20,703 nucleotides of DNA, taken from contig CAJUQQ010000033.1 in assembly GCA_910588175.1 (NCBI GenBank), positions 1 through 20,703 on the forward strand, given 5' to 3'. Origin of the DNA: an uncultured Oscillibacter sp. GTDB taxonomy: Bacteria > Bacillota > Clostridia > Oscillospirales > Oscillospiraceae. Shown here piece by piece: positions 1 through 7,321 of this stretch (within the stretch, counting starts at the first letter, position 1; every line of letters starts with the position of its first letter). The notes beneath the pieces are model-generated. The model was not told the DNA's origin and did no database searches. It saw nothing but the letters and a program-made list of their open reading frames with translations. The position numbers were made by a program, and so were the translations under genes.

Positions 1-37
1 GCTGCCATCTTACCATATCTCTTCTCTTATTGCTATT

Positions 38-550
38 TCAGAGAACCGCTCTAGGCCGCCCCGCCAGCAGCTCGACGATCTTGAACTCGTGGGCGGTGAG
101 GCTGACGCTCTGACCGGCGGCGGTCAGGGTCATCTCCTCCAGGTTCAGCACCCAGTCCCGGTAGCGCAGGGTGGTTTCCGCGGGGAGGGCGCTGGCGTGG
201 CGGAGCTGGACCAAGATTCTGGCCCACAATTCCTCCAGCTGATAGGGTTTGGTCAGGTAGTCGTCCGCCCCCAGGCCCAGCAGCTCCACCTTGTCGGAGA
301 GCTCGGTTTTGGCGGACAGCACGATGACCGGCGTCCGGCTGGTTTTTCGGATCTCCGCGATCAGCTTGCTGCCGGACAAGCCCGGAAGCATCAGGTCCAC
401 CAGCAGCAGGTCAACGCCGCCCTCCTGCCAGAGCAGACGCCCCTCGGTGCCGGAAAAAGCCTGGACGCATTCACAGCCCTGACGGCGCAGGTATTCGGCG
501 GTGGAGTTGTTAATGTCGGTATCGTCTTCAACAATCAGAATGCGGGGCAT
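38..550 (-). CDS. OmpR-family response regulator, C-terminally truncated
   Basis: Response regulator of a two-component system. The receiver domain spans about residues 1-118, with the acidic pair D9/D10, phospho-acceptor D52 in LLLVDLMLPG, and conserved K101 in YLTKPY. A winged-helix DNA-binding domain starts near residue 125 (LTAHEFKIVELL) but stops at residue 170, just after the position matching the usual PGRVL of the family. The recognition helix and wing are missing; OmpR-type regulators are normally about 220-240 aa. A GAGGAGG ribosome site precedes the ATG. Beyond the TGA, positions 1-45 turn visibly AT-rich and do not continue the winged helix in any frame I read, which suggests a rearrangement or insertion junction. 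No sensor kinase is in view. The remaining protein could still be phosphorylated but is unlikely to bind DNA normally. Confidence 0.85.
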   Translation of the reverse strand: MPRILIVEDDTDINNSTAEYLRRQGCECVQAFSGTEGRLLWQEGGVDLLLVDLMLPGLSGSKLIAEIRKTSRTPVIVLSAKTELSDKVELLGLGADDYLTKPYQLEELWARILVQLRHASALPAETTLRYRDWVLNLEEMTLTAAGQSVSLTAHEFKIVELLAGRPRAVL

Positions 551-578
551 GAGACGGCCTCCTCAGCTGTTTTTGAAA

Positions 579-607
579 ATTATACCGCATCCTGGGATGG
601 AAGAAAA
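579..607 (-). promoter_or_regulatory. Candidate sigma-A promoter of the truncated response regulator
   Basis: On the minus strand a perfect TATAAT (579-584) lies 17 bases downstream of a weak -35, TTTTCT (602-607). It sits about 30 bases before the response-regulator start, in the gap after the MATE gene, so the regulator need not depend on read-through. Confidence 0.45.
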
Positions 608-650
608 TATCCTGCGGCAAAATCTTTTTGAGAGCCGCAAAATGTTCCGC

Positions 651-1988
651 TCAGTAACCGTACCGCTTCCGGTATTTCAGCAGCAGCGCCGCCGCCATCA
701 CCGTCCCCAGCAGCTCCGCCACGGGGGTCGCCAGCCACACGCCGGTGACGCCGCCCAGCAGAAGGGGCATGATCTGGATACTGGCAGCCGTGAACAGAAA
801 GGACCGGGAGAAGGCCAGCACGGCGGACACCACGCCGTTGGACAGGGCAGTAAACGTCCCGCTGGCAAAGACATTCAGTCCCACAAACAGCAGTGCCAGG
901 GAGCACAGCCGGTTTCCCGTTACTGCCAGCTCATAGACCGGGTTGTCCGGCCGGGTGAAAATACTCACCAGGGGGACGGTAGCCAGGATGGAAACCACCG
1001 TACACAAAATGGAGACCCCGATAATAAAACGGATGCTGAAGCGCACCAGCTTTTTCAGCTTCTCGTGATTTTGTTCTCCGTGGTAGTAGGAGATCATCGG
1101 GGCCACACCGTAGGAGTAGCCGATGAACAGGGCGCTGACAAACATAAGTACATACATGATGATGGTGATGGCTGCCACGCCGTCTTCACCCACGTATTTC
1201 AGCATCGCCATATTGAACAGCAGGGTGGTGATGCCGGACACCAGGGAGGTTGCCAGCTCCGACATGCCGTTGGTGGAGGCGTGGAACAGCACCCCGCCCC
1301 GGAATACCGGCTTTTCAAAGTGGAGCAGGCTGTCCTGTTTCCGGAATACCAGAAAGCCCACCACGGCGGTAATGGAGTACCCAAGGCCAGTGGCGATGGC
1401 CGCCCCCTGGATGCCCAAGTCAAACAGGGCAATCAGTGCGTAGTCCAAAATGATATTGGTCACGCCCCCAGCCACGGTGCAGATCAAGGATAGGGTAGAT
1501 TTGTCGGCGGCAATCAGGTAGAGGGAGAAGTTATACATCAGCAGGATGGGAATGGTGAACAGCAGGTAATTGCTCAGGTAGGTGTGGCAGTAGCCGAACA
1601 CCGCCGGGGAAAGGCCCATGGTGCCCAGCAGGGTGTCCATCAGGGTGTAGCCCAGCACCATCATCACCCCACCCACCACGGCGTTGGTGAGAATGAGAAG
1701 GGTGAAGTCCTGCCGGGCCTCTTGTTCTTTGTGCTCCCCCATTTTTTTCATCACCAGGGCGCTGCCGCCGGTGGCCAGCATGCCGGACACCGCTGTAATC
1801 AAGGCGATGGCCGGGGCGGTGAGGTTGATGGCGGACAGGGCCTCCATGCCGATGAGGTTGGAGACGAACAGCCCGTCCACCATGGTGTAGAAGGTGTTTA
1901 ACACCGTCATTACAATGGTGGGGAAGGCGAAGCGCAGAATGTTCCTGCCTGTGACAGGCAGATGGTACGAGTCGAGTTTGGTTTCCAT
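651..1988 (-). CDS. MATE-family multidrug/cation antiporter
   Basis: Polytopic inner-membrane exporter of the MATE family, which expels organic cations and drugs using a Na+ or H+ gradient. The 445 aa match the usual 440-470 aa. About twelve hydrophobic segments are visible, in two homologous halves. The first half opens with NILRFAFPTIVMTVLNTFYTM, followed by VDGLFVSNLIGMEALSAINL, the typical MATE start; a second-half counterpart lies near residues 240-300 (NGMSELATSLVSGITTLLFN). The start is supported by AAAGGAG 7 bases upstream. It is divergent from the GyrI-like gene at 2123, and a MerR/BmrR-like regulator follows on the other strand, so a drug-sensing module is plausible. The substrate cannot be read from sequence; flavin-type or peptide substrates are equally possible. 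Confidence 0.92.
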   Translation of the reverse strand: METKLDSYHLPVTGRNILRFAFPTIVMTVLNTFYTMVDGLFVSNLIGMEALSAINLTAPAIALITAVSGMLATGGSALVMKKMGEHKEQEARQDFTLLILTNAVVGGVMMVLGYTLMDTLLGTMGLSPAVFGYCHTYLSNYLLFTIPILLMYNFSLYLIAADKSTLSLICTVAGGVTNIILDYALIALFDLGIQGAAIATGLGYSITAVVGFLVFRKQDSLLHFEKPVFRGGVLFHASTNGMSELATSLVSGITTLLFNMAMLKYVGEDGVAAITIIMYVLMFVSALFIGYSYGVAPMISYYHGEQNHEKLKKLVRFSIRFIIGVSILCTVVSILATVPLVSIFTRPDNPVYELAVTGNRLCSLALLFVGLNVFASGTFTALSNGVVSAVLAFSRSFLFTAASIQIMPLLLGGVTGVWLATPVAELLGTVMAAALLLKYRKRYGY

Positions 1989-2037
1989 GATTTTCTCCTT
2001 TCGTGTTGCTGGTGGAAAAGGTTTCTTATTCTATAAA

Positions 2038-2072
2038 ACCGGCTTGTATTTGTTTCGCGCCGGTGTTATAAT
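2038..2072 (+). promoter_or_regulatory. Divergent promoter with a dyad, upstream of the GyrI-like gene
   Basis: TTGTAT (2044-2049) is separated by 17 bases from a perfect TATAAT (2067-2072) on the plus strand. The inverted repeat ACCGGC (2038-2043) / GCCGGT (2059-2064) straddles the -35 and spacer, where a repressor or MerR-type activator could bind. It lies between the divergent MATE and GyrI-like genes and could control both. A weak minus-strand TAGAAT in the same interval may serve the MATE gene. Confidence 0.5.
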
Positions 2073-2122
2073 TGGGGAAATAAGTAGGGATTTAATGAAT
2101 AGTCGAAGACAGAGTATTGCTT

Positions 2123-2599
2123 ATGGAAATAAAGATTATAGATTTACCAATGATTACAGTTATTGGTAAAGAAGGTTTATGTACTACAGAGAAAAATATT
2201 GTGCAAGAGTTATGGCAAGAAGCCAATTCTCATTTTAATGAGGTGGCTGCTCTTGGCATGAAAAATCCGGCTGGGGCATATGTTGGATTTTGGGGCGTAA
2301 TGAGTGATGAGAATAAGTCTTTTCATCCATGGACTCATCAGTTTACAAGAGGGTTATACCTTGCAGGTGTTGAAACTTATGCTGATGCAATTGCGCCTGA
2401 AGGATGGACTAAATGGGTTATTCCAGCGCGAAAATACATTGTTGTGGACATTGAACCAAACAGATACGGCGAAATATTTGACGAGGTAATGAATAATACC
2501 ATTTCTGAAAAAGGAATGAAACTCGCGGGAGCGGTGTGTGATTATACGGAGCCTGCGACAGGGAAAAACAAGCTATTTTTTCCTGTTGAATCTTTATAG
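2123..2599 (+). CDS. GyrI-like / AraC-effector-binding-domain protein
   Basis: Stand-alone small-molecule-binding protein of the GyrI/SoxS-type effector-binding (SHS2-module) family, 158 aa. Family hallmarks are the opening IIDLPMITVIG, the central YVGFWGVMSD, then TRGLYLAGVE, the tryptophan-rich EGWTKWVIPARKYIVVDIEP, and a closing AVCDYTEPATGKNKLFFPVE. There is no DNA-binding domain. I chose ATG 2123 because MEIKIIDLP is the family-like N-terminus; a TTG six bases upstream is possible, and neither has a strong ribosome site. The gene is clearly AT-richer than everything around it and uses codons such as AAA, ATT and TTA freely, consistent with recent acquisition. Its neighbour at 2741 carries a similar domain fused to a MerR helix-turn-helix. 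A role in sequestering or sensing a toxic compound exported by the MATE protein is only a guess. Confidence 0.8.
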   Translation: MEIKIIDLPMITVIGKEGLCTTEKNIVQELWQEANSHFNEVAALGMKNPAGAYVGFWGVMSDENKSFHPWTHQFTRGLYLAGVETYADAIAPEGWTKWVIPARKYIVVDIEPNRYGEIFDEVMNNTISEKGMKLAGAVCDYTEPATGKNKLFFPVESL

Positions 2600-2614
2600 G
2601 AAATTCCAGTTGAT

Positions 2615-2649
2615 CGGGGAACTGCCTGGAACGGCGGTTCCCCGGTTTT
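2615..2649 (+). terminator. Rho-independent terminator after the GyrI-like gene
   Basis: An 8-bp stem, CGGGGAAC (2615-2622) with GTTCCCCG (2637-2644), is followed by GTTTT. It closes the AT-rich gene and separates it from the MerR promoter. Confidence 0.7.
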
Positions 2650-2654
2650 GATGT

Positions 2655-2683
2655 TTGACATCCTTCCCGGCAGGAGGTATCAT
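2655..2683 (+). promoter_or_regulatory. Sigma-A promoter of the MerR-type regulator
   Basis: Perfect TTGACA (2655-2660), a 17-base spacer, and TATCAT (2678-2683). The spacer is normal rather than the 19-20 bases typical of MerR-activated promoters, so constitutive or simply repressed expression is more likely than classic MerR autoactivation. Confidence 0.65.
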
Positions 2684-2740
2684 AAACCGTGTGGCCGCCA
2701 CGCAGTCAAGAGGTATTTTTCATTTTGGGGAGGAATTTTT

Positions 2741-3589
2741 ATGGAACGGGAAAAGGGCTGGCTGACCTCCGGAGCCTTCGCCGCCTTGTGCGGCGCCACC
2801 AAGGAGACCCTGCGGCACTATAAGAACATCGGCCTTCTTTCCCCGGCCCACCAGGGGGATAACGGCTACTTCTACTACGACGTGGAGCAGTTCTACGATT
2901 TTTACGCCATCTCCATCTTCCGCCGGACGGGCACGCCTTTGGAGGAAATCCGCCGCTCTCTGCGGGAACAGGATGCTTCCGAGACCTTAAAACGGCTGCG
3001 GGAGCAGAAGGAGCGTTTGGAGGCGGAGCGGCGAAAGCTGGACCATATGGATTTTGTGTTGTCCAGCGCCCTGCGCGGTCTGGAGTTCAACCCGGGCCCG
3101 GACATGGCCGTACAGACGGCGTGGTTTGAGCGGGAGCATCTGCTGGCGCTCCCGGTGGAGGAGCTGGAGGGGCTGACAGCTCCGGCGGCCGGTGAGGAGG
3201 AGAGGCTGATCGCTGTGCTGGACCGATGCCAGGCGTTGTGCGGCCAATACGGCATACAGGCGGATTTTCAGCTGGGAGCCATTCATTTGCCGGGGGACCG
3301 GGGAGGGCCGGGAGCAATCAGCCATCTCTATACCCGAATCAGAGAAAAAGCGGACATTCCCTATTACAGGGAGAAGCCCGCCGGAAGGTATCTGTATCTT
3401 TGCTGCCGGGGCCGCTGGGACATCTCCGCCGGCTACGGCGCTCTTAGCCGCTGTGTCCGGGAGCGGGGGGTGGAGACAACCGGAGGCTTTTACGCCTGCG
3501 ATTTGGCCGGGTTTATTCTCAACTCCGTGGAGAAAAACGCGATGTCCATGATTTCCGTGCGTCTGTCGCATGAATCTATGCCCGAGTAG
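2741..3589 (+). CDS. MerR-family (BmrR-like) transcriptional regulator
   Basis: DNA-binding regulator of 282 aa. An N-terminal MerR winged helix-turn-helix covers residues 6-75 (TSGAFAALCGATKETLRHYKNIGLL, then NGYFYYDVEQ). A charged dimerisation coiled coil follows at about residues 80-110 (LKRLREQKERLEAERRKLDHM). A C-terminal GyrI-like effector-binding domain runs from about residue 125 to the end (IPYYREKPAGRYLYLCCRG). This is the BmrR/BltR arrangement, in which drug binding activates transcription of an exporter. ATG 2741 is chosen because GGGGAGGA lies 6 bases upstream and the helix-turn-helix begins immediately; an in-frame extension to 2648 has no ribosome site. Its target may be the MATE exporter at 651-1988, though no MerR-type 19-bp-spacer promoter was seen there. 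Confidence 0.88.
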   Translation: MEREKGWLTSGAFAALCGATKETLRHYKNIGLLSPAHQGDNGYFYYDVEQFYDFYAISIFRRTGTPLEEIRRSLREQDASETLKRLREQKERLEAERRKLDHMDFVLSSALRGLEFNPGPDMAVQTAWFEREHLLALPVEELEGLTAPAAGEEERLIAVLDRCQALCGQYGIQADFQLGAIHLPGDRGGPGAISHLYTRIREKADIPYYREKPAGRYLYLCCRGRWDISAGYGALSRCVRERGVETTGGFYACDLAGFILNSVEKNAMSMISVRLSHESMPE

Positions 3590-3640
3590 AGACACAGCCG
3601 TACCTGCCGGACCGGCGGTCGGTAAGATTGCGTGGGAATC

Positions 3641-3669
3641 TTGACAAGACTGTTATTTTATGATAGTAT
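3641..3669 (+). promoter_or_regulatory. speA: Promoter of the polyamine operon
   Basis: Perfect TTGACA (3641-3646), 17-base spacer, TAGTAT (3664-3669). The first plausible start codon is about 425 bases downstream, so transcripts carry a long leader. Confidence 0.75.
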
Positions 3670-3675
3670 ATCAGC

Positions 3676-4099
3676 AATTGAAAAGTTCGTTCCAGAGTCT
3701 TTTCAAAGCAATTACTCGGACCACTCCCCTGGGAGTCAAGGCCATACGGACAGCCGGGTCCACTGCCGATTGGCAGCCTTGCGTTGCCTTATTGATTGAG
3801 TTAAAAGCTCAAATTTTATAAGTTGGTTACTTCATAACCGAAATGTGCCTTGTGCGCAGACTTGTGAAACGGTCAATAAGAGTAGTAAAAGTAGTATTGC
3901 TATATAGACTCTGATCTCTCCGTCTTATCTGAACAGCTTCCTCTCTCGATTTCTTGCGGGTCCCCGTCTTTTGAATGGTGGGGGTTCAGCGGAAGAGGAG
4001 AGACAGGAGGCATCGTTGGATAAAAACCGCAGGTTGTGCAGGCAGCACAGCTTGCGGTTTTGTTTTGCCAACAGCCCGAAAGGAGGAGCAGGAACGAAA
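3676..4099 (+). promoter_or_regulatory. Long structured 5' leader of the polyamine operon, candidate attenuator
   Basis: No credible gene occupies 3590-4099. The leader is rich in stems. TTGAAAAG (3678-3685) pairs with CTTTTCAA. A possible three-way junction has GGACC (from 3718) closing with GGTCC and encloses the ACTCC/GGAGT hairpin. CTGCC-gatt-GGCAG follows. An outer CTTATTGA/TCAATAAG stem spans about 3787-3880 and encloses TGAG/CTCA and GGTTA/TAACC hairpins. Further on, TCTCTCC/GGAGAGA and CTGAAC/GTTCAG compete with CTTCC/GGAAG, ahead of a terminator hairpin at 4023-4066. Mutually exclusive stems before a terminator suggest transcription attenuation. I do not recognise a named riboswitch or T-box; the conserved T-box core is absent. 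The ligand is unknown; arginine, agmatine or a polyamine would fit the operon. Confidence 0.5.
4023..4066 (+). terminator. Terminator hairpin inside the speA leader
   Basis: AAAACCGCA (4023-4031) pairs with TGCGGTTTT (4053-4061), with an inner TGTGC/GCACA stem, followed by GTTTT. It ends about 34 bases before the speA start and so can only regulate read-through into the operon, as in attenuators and riboswitches. Confidence 0.7.
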
Positions 4100-5569
4100 T
4101 TGAACAATCCTCGAACCCATTCCATTCAAGCCCATCAAAACCGCGCCCCCATCTACGAGGCGCTGGAGTCCTTCCGGCAAATGCGGGTTGTTCCCTTTGA
4201 TGTTCCGGGCCACAAGCGGGGCCGGGGCAACCCGGAGCTGACCGCGTTTCTGGGCCAGCAGTGCATTGGTGTGGACGTAAACAGCATGAAGCCCCTCGAT
4301 AACCTTTGCCATCCGGTATCGGTGATCCTGGAGGCGGAAAAGCTGGCTGCGGACGCCTTTGGCGCGGCCCACGCGTTTTTGATGGTCGGCGGCACCACGA
4401 GCTCTGTGCAAAGCATGATCCTGGCTTCCTGCAAGCGGGGGGATGAGATCATCCTGCCCCGCAACGTCCACAAAAGCGTGATCAACGCCCTGGTCCTGTG
4501 CGGCGCAGTGCCGGTGTACGTCAATCCGGACGTGGACCAACGGCTGGGCATCTCCCTGGGGATGCGGCGGGAGCAGGTGGCGAAAGCCATAGCCGAACAT
4601 CCCAAAGCGGTGGCGGTGCTGGTGAACAACCCGACCTACTACGGCGTTTGCAGCGATTTGCGGGCCATTGTTAAGATGGCCCACGCCGCCGGGATGCGAT
4701 GTCTCGCGGACGAGGCCCACGGCACCCACTTCTATTTTGGCGGCGGCCTGCCGGTATCGGCCATGGCGGCGGGGGCGGACATGGCCTCCGTATCCATGCA
4801 CAAGAGCGGCGGCAGCCTGACTCAGTCCAGCCTGCTGCTGGTGGGACCCAATGTCCACGCGGGCTACGTGCGGCAGATCATCAACCTGACCCAGACCACC
4901 TCCGGCAGTTATCTGTTGATGTCCAGCCTGGACATCAGCCGCCGGAATCTGGCCCTGCGGGGCCGGGCGGTGTTCCATCAGGTGGCCGACATGGCGGAGT
5001 ACGCCCGGCAGGAGATCAACGCCGTGGGCGGATACTACGCCTTCGGCCGGGAGCTGATGAACGGCGACTCGGTGTTCGACTTCGACACCACCAAGCTCAG
5101 CGTCCATACCCTGGACATCGGTCTGGCGGGCATTGAGGTATACGACATCCTCCGGGAGGAATACGATATCCAGATTGAGTTCGGAGACATCGGCAACATC
5201 CTGGCCTACCTCTCCATGGGGGACCGCCCCCAGGAGGTGGAGCGGCTGGTCAGCGCCCTGGCGGAGATCCGGCGGCGCTACCAGCGGGACCCGACGGGCC
5301 TTTTGAATCAGGAATACGTGGAGCCGGAAGTGGTAACCAGCCCCCAGGAGGCGTTTTACGCGGAGAAGGTCAGCCTGCCCCTGGCGGAGACCCGGGGGCG
5401 GGTATGCAGCGAGTTCGTTATGTGCTATCCCCCCGGCATCCCTCTGCTGGCCCCGGGGGAGCGGGTCACGGCGGAAATTCTGGAGCATATCCGGTACGCC
5501 AAGGAAAAAGGGTGCAGCATGACCGGCCCGGAGGACCCGGATCTGGAGCGGCTGAACGTGCTGGCGTGA
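4100..5569 (+). CDS. speA: Arginine decarboxylase, fold-type I (Orn/Lys/Arg decarboxylase family)
   Basis: PLP enzyme that most likely converts arginine to agmatine, the entry step to putrescine. The 489 aa match the Bacillus SpeA type rather than the much longer inducible enterobacterial decarboxylases. Visible hallmarks are VPGHKRGRG (about 35-43), the substrate-loop PRNVHKS (120-126), D204/H207 in LADEAHG, and the Schiff-base lysine K235 in SMHKSGGSLTQSS. The C-terminal small domain ends with YPPGIPLLAPGE. I chose TTG 4100: the upstream in-frame codons run through the leader terminator, while an AGGA lies 6 bases upstream of this TTG and a stronger AAAGGAGG a little further. It is the first of five tightly packed genes; speE follows after 13 bases. 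Ornithine or lysine as substrate cannot be excluded, but the agmatinase in the operon favours arginine. Confidence 0.92.
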   Translation: MNNPRTHSIQAHQNRAPIYEALESFRQMRVVPFDVPGHKRGRGNPELTAFLGQQCIGVDVNSMKPLDNLCHPVSVILEAEKLAADAFGAAHAFLMVGGTTSSVQSMILASCKRGDEIILPRNVHKSVINALVLCGAVPVYVNPDVDQRLGISLGMRREQVAKAIAEHPKAVAVLVNNPTYYGVCSDLRAIVKMAHAAGMRCLADEAHGTHFYFGGGLPVSAMAAGADMASVSMHKSGGSLTQSSLLLVGPNVHAGYVRQIINLTQTTSGSYLLMSSLDISRRNLALRGRAVFHQVADMAEYARQEINAVGGYYAFGRELMNGDSVFDFDTTKLSVHTLDIGLAGIEVYDILREEYDIQIEFGDIGNILAYLSMGDRPQEVERLVSALAEIRRRYQRDPTGLLNQEYVEPEVVTSPQEAFYAEKVSLPLAETRGRVCSEFVMCYPPGIPLLAPGERVTAEILEHIRYAKEKGCSMTGPEDPDLERLNVLA

Positions 5570-5582
5570 AGGGAGACGGACA

Positions 5583-6437
5583 ATGGAAATGTGGTTCAGC
5601 GAATTTCATACCCCGGATGTGAAGCACAGCATCCGGGTCAACCGGCACCTGTACTCCAAGCAGAGCGACTATCAGCGCATCGACATCTTCGAGACGCCGG
5701 AATTCGGCCGGGTGCTGACTCTGGACGGAAATGTCATGTTGACGGAGCGGGACGAGTTTATTTACGACGAGATGATTACCCATGTGCCCATGGCGGTACA
5801 CCCCGGCATCCGGGACATTCTGGTCATCGGCGCGGGAGACGGCGGCGTGGTGCGGGAGCTGACCCGGTATGACCGGGTGGAGCACATCGACCTGGTGGAG
5901 ATGGACCCCCATGTGGTGGAGGCCTGCCGGACCTATCTGCCCAGCAACGCCTGCCGGATGGACGACCGGCGGGTCCATATCCATTTCGAGAACGCGCTGA
6001 AGTTCATCCGCCGGCAGGAAGCGGCCTACGACCTCATTATTGTGGACTCCACCGACCCCTTCGGGCCCTCGGAGGGGCTGTTCACCCGGGAGTTCTACGG
6101 CAGCTGCCACAACGCCCTGCGGGAGGACGGCATCATGGTCAACCAGCAGGGGAGCCCCTTCTACGCCGAGGACGCCGGGGCCATGCAGCGCAGTCACAAA
6201 CGGATCGTCAGCACCTTCCCCATCAGCCGGGTCTATCAGGCCCACATCCCCACCTACGCGGCGGGGTACTGGCTGTTCGGCTTCGCCAGCAAGAAGTACC
6301 ATCCCACCGACGATCTGGACACGGAAGCGTGGCGGAGGCTGAATCTGCACACCCGCTACTATACCCCCAGGCTTCATGTGGGCGCCTTCTGTCTGCCCGC
6401 GTTTCTGGAGGAGATGCTGCGGGAAGTGGAGGGATAG
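5583..6437 (+). CDS. speE: Spermidine synthase-type aminopropyltransferase
   Basis: Cytosolic aminopropyltransferase of 284 aa, close in length and motifs to Bacillus SpeE. It would transfer an aminopropyl group from decarboxylated S-adenosylmethionine to putrescine. Motifs: LDGNVMLTERDEFIYDEMITH (residues 48-68, putrescine/nucleotide region), the Rossmann glycine loop GAGDGG (83-88), and catalytic D155/D158 in VDSTDPFGPSEGLF. NQQGSPFY (187-194) matches the family substrate gate. The ATG follows a GGGAGA ribosome site. Oddly, the donor-producing enzyme SpeD is not in this operon, which instead contains the SAM-independent carboxyspermidine route. SpeE may use SpeD from elsewhere, or may have another role. 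The GTG start of speB follows its stop by 2 bases. Confidence 0.9.
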   Translation: MEMWFSEFHTPDVKHSIRVNRHLYSKQSDYQRIDIFETPEFGRVLTLDGNVMLTERDEFIYDEMITHVPMAVHPGIRDILVIGAGDGGVVRELTRYDRVEHIDLVEMDPHVVEACRTYLPSNACRMDDRRVHIHFENALKFIRRQEAAYDLIIVDSTDPFGPSEGLFTREFYGSCHNALREDGIMVNQQGSPFYAEDAGAMQRSHKRIVSTFPISRVYQAHIPTYAAGYWLFGFASKKYHPTDDLDTEAWRRLNLHTRYYTPRLHVGAFCLPAFLEEMLREVEG

Positions 6438-6439
6438 CC

Positions 6440-7321
6440 GTGCTGAAACCGAATATTGAGAATTTTATCGGCTGTGACTGCGGCTATGAACAGGCCCGCG
6501 TGGTTCTGTACGGCGCACCCTTTGACTCCACGACCAGCTTCCGGCCCGGCGCGCGGTTCGGGCCCTCCGCCATGCGTCACGAGAGCTTTGGTCTGGAGAC
6601 CTACAGCCCCTACCAGGACGCGGATCTGACGGACTGCGCCGTATTTGATAGCGGTGATCTGGAGCTTTGCTTCGGCAGCGCCCAGGCGGCGCTGGAGGAC
6701 ATCGAAACCCGTGCCGCCGGAATTCTGGAAGATGGAAAATTCCCCCTGCTGCTGGGGGGCGAGCATCTGGTCACGCTGGGCGCGGTGCGCGCCGTGGCGA
6801 AGCGGTATCCGGAGCTTCATATCATCCACTTCGACGCCCACGCCGACCTGCGGGACGATTATCTGGGGGCAAAGCTCTCCCACGCCTGCGTCCTGCGGCG
6901 GTGCCATGAGCTGGTAGGCGACGGGCGCATCCATCAGTTCTGCGTCCGCAGCGGCGACCGGGAGGAGTTCCGGTTTGCCGGCGCGCACACGGATCTGCAC
7001 CCCTTTGGATTTGAGGGGCTGGAGGAAACCGTCGCGGCGCTGGGGGAGGCCCCGGTCTACCTCACCGTGGACCTGGACTGCCTGGACCCCTCCGCGTTTC
7101 CCGGAACGGGGACGCCGGAGGCGGGGGGCGTCAGCTTTCTCCAACTGCTGGAGGCCATCCGGACGGCCTGCGCCGCCCATGTGGTGGGAGCCGATGTCAA
7201 CGAGCTGGCTCCCATGCTGGATTCCAGCGGCGTTTCCACCGCCACCGCCTGCAAGGTGCTGCGGGAGCTGATGTTAGCTCTGCATAAAACAGATTCTAAA
7301 AAGGGAGATGATCCATTATGA
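6440..7321 (+). CDS. speB: Agmatinase (ureohydrolase family)
   Basis: Binuclear manganese hydrolase, 293 aa, predicted to cleave agmatine to putrescine and urea. Metal ligands of the ureohydrolase family are all present: H109 in LLGGEHLVT, D132/H134/D136 in HFDAHADLRDDY, and D211/D213 in VDLDCLDPSAFPGTGTPEAGG. DVNELAPMLD follows near residue 249. GTG 6440 is chosen because GGAGGG lies 6 bases upstream and MLKPNIENFIG resembles other agmatinase starts; the longer in-frame ORF lies inside speE. Its ATGA overlap with the next start (7318-7321) implies translational coupling. Alternatively, in the carboxyaminopropylagmatine pathway described in cyanobacteria, an agmatinase-like enzyme acts on aminopropylagmatine. 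Guanidinobutyrase activity is less likely here. Confidence 0.9.
   Translation: MLKPNIENFIGCDCGYEQARVVLYGAPFDSTTSFRPGARFGPSAMRHESFGLETYSPYQDADLTDCAVFDSGDLELCFGSAQAALEDIETRAAGILEDGKFPLLLGGEHLVTLGAVRAVAKRYPELHIIHFDAHADLRDDYLGAKLSHACVLRRCHELVGDGRIHQFCVRSGDREEFRFAGAHTDLHPFGFEGLEETVAALGEAPVYLTVDLDCLDPSAFPGTGTPEAGGVSFLQLLEAIRTACAAHVVGADVNELAPMLDSSGVSTATACKVLRELMLALHKTDSKKGDDPL

Noticed and set aside
2095..2169. 24-codon ORF overlapping the start of the GyrI-like gene
   Set aside because: It has a fair ribosome site but no regulatory codon run or similarity; a leader-peptide role cannot be supported.
3910..4066. T-box riboswitch in the speA leader
   Set aside because: The conserved AGGGTGGNACCGCG core is absent; the GGTGGGGGTTCAGCGG stretch is only a loose resemblance.
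3986..5488. 500-aa open frame antisense to speA
   Set aside because: His/Gln/Arg-rich mirror translation of a recognised gene; no motif and no start signal.
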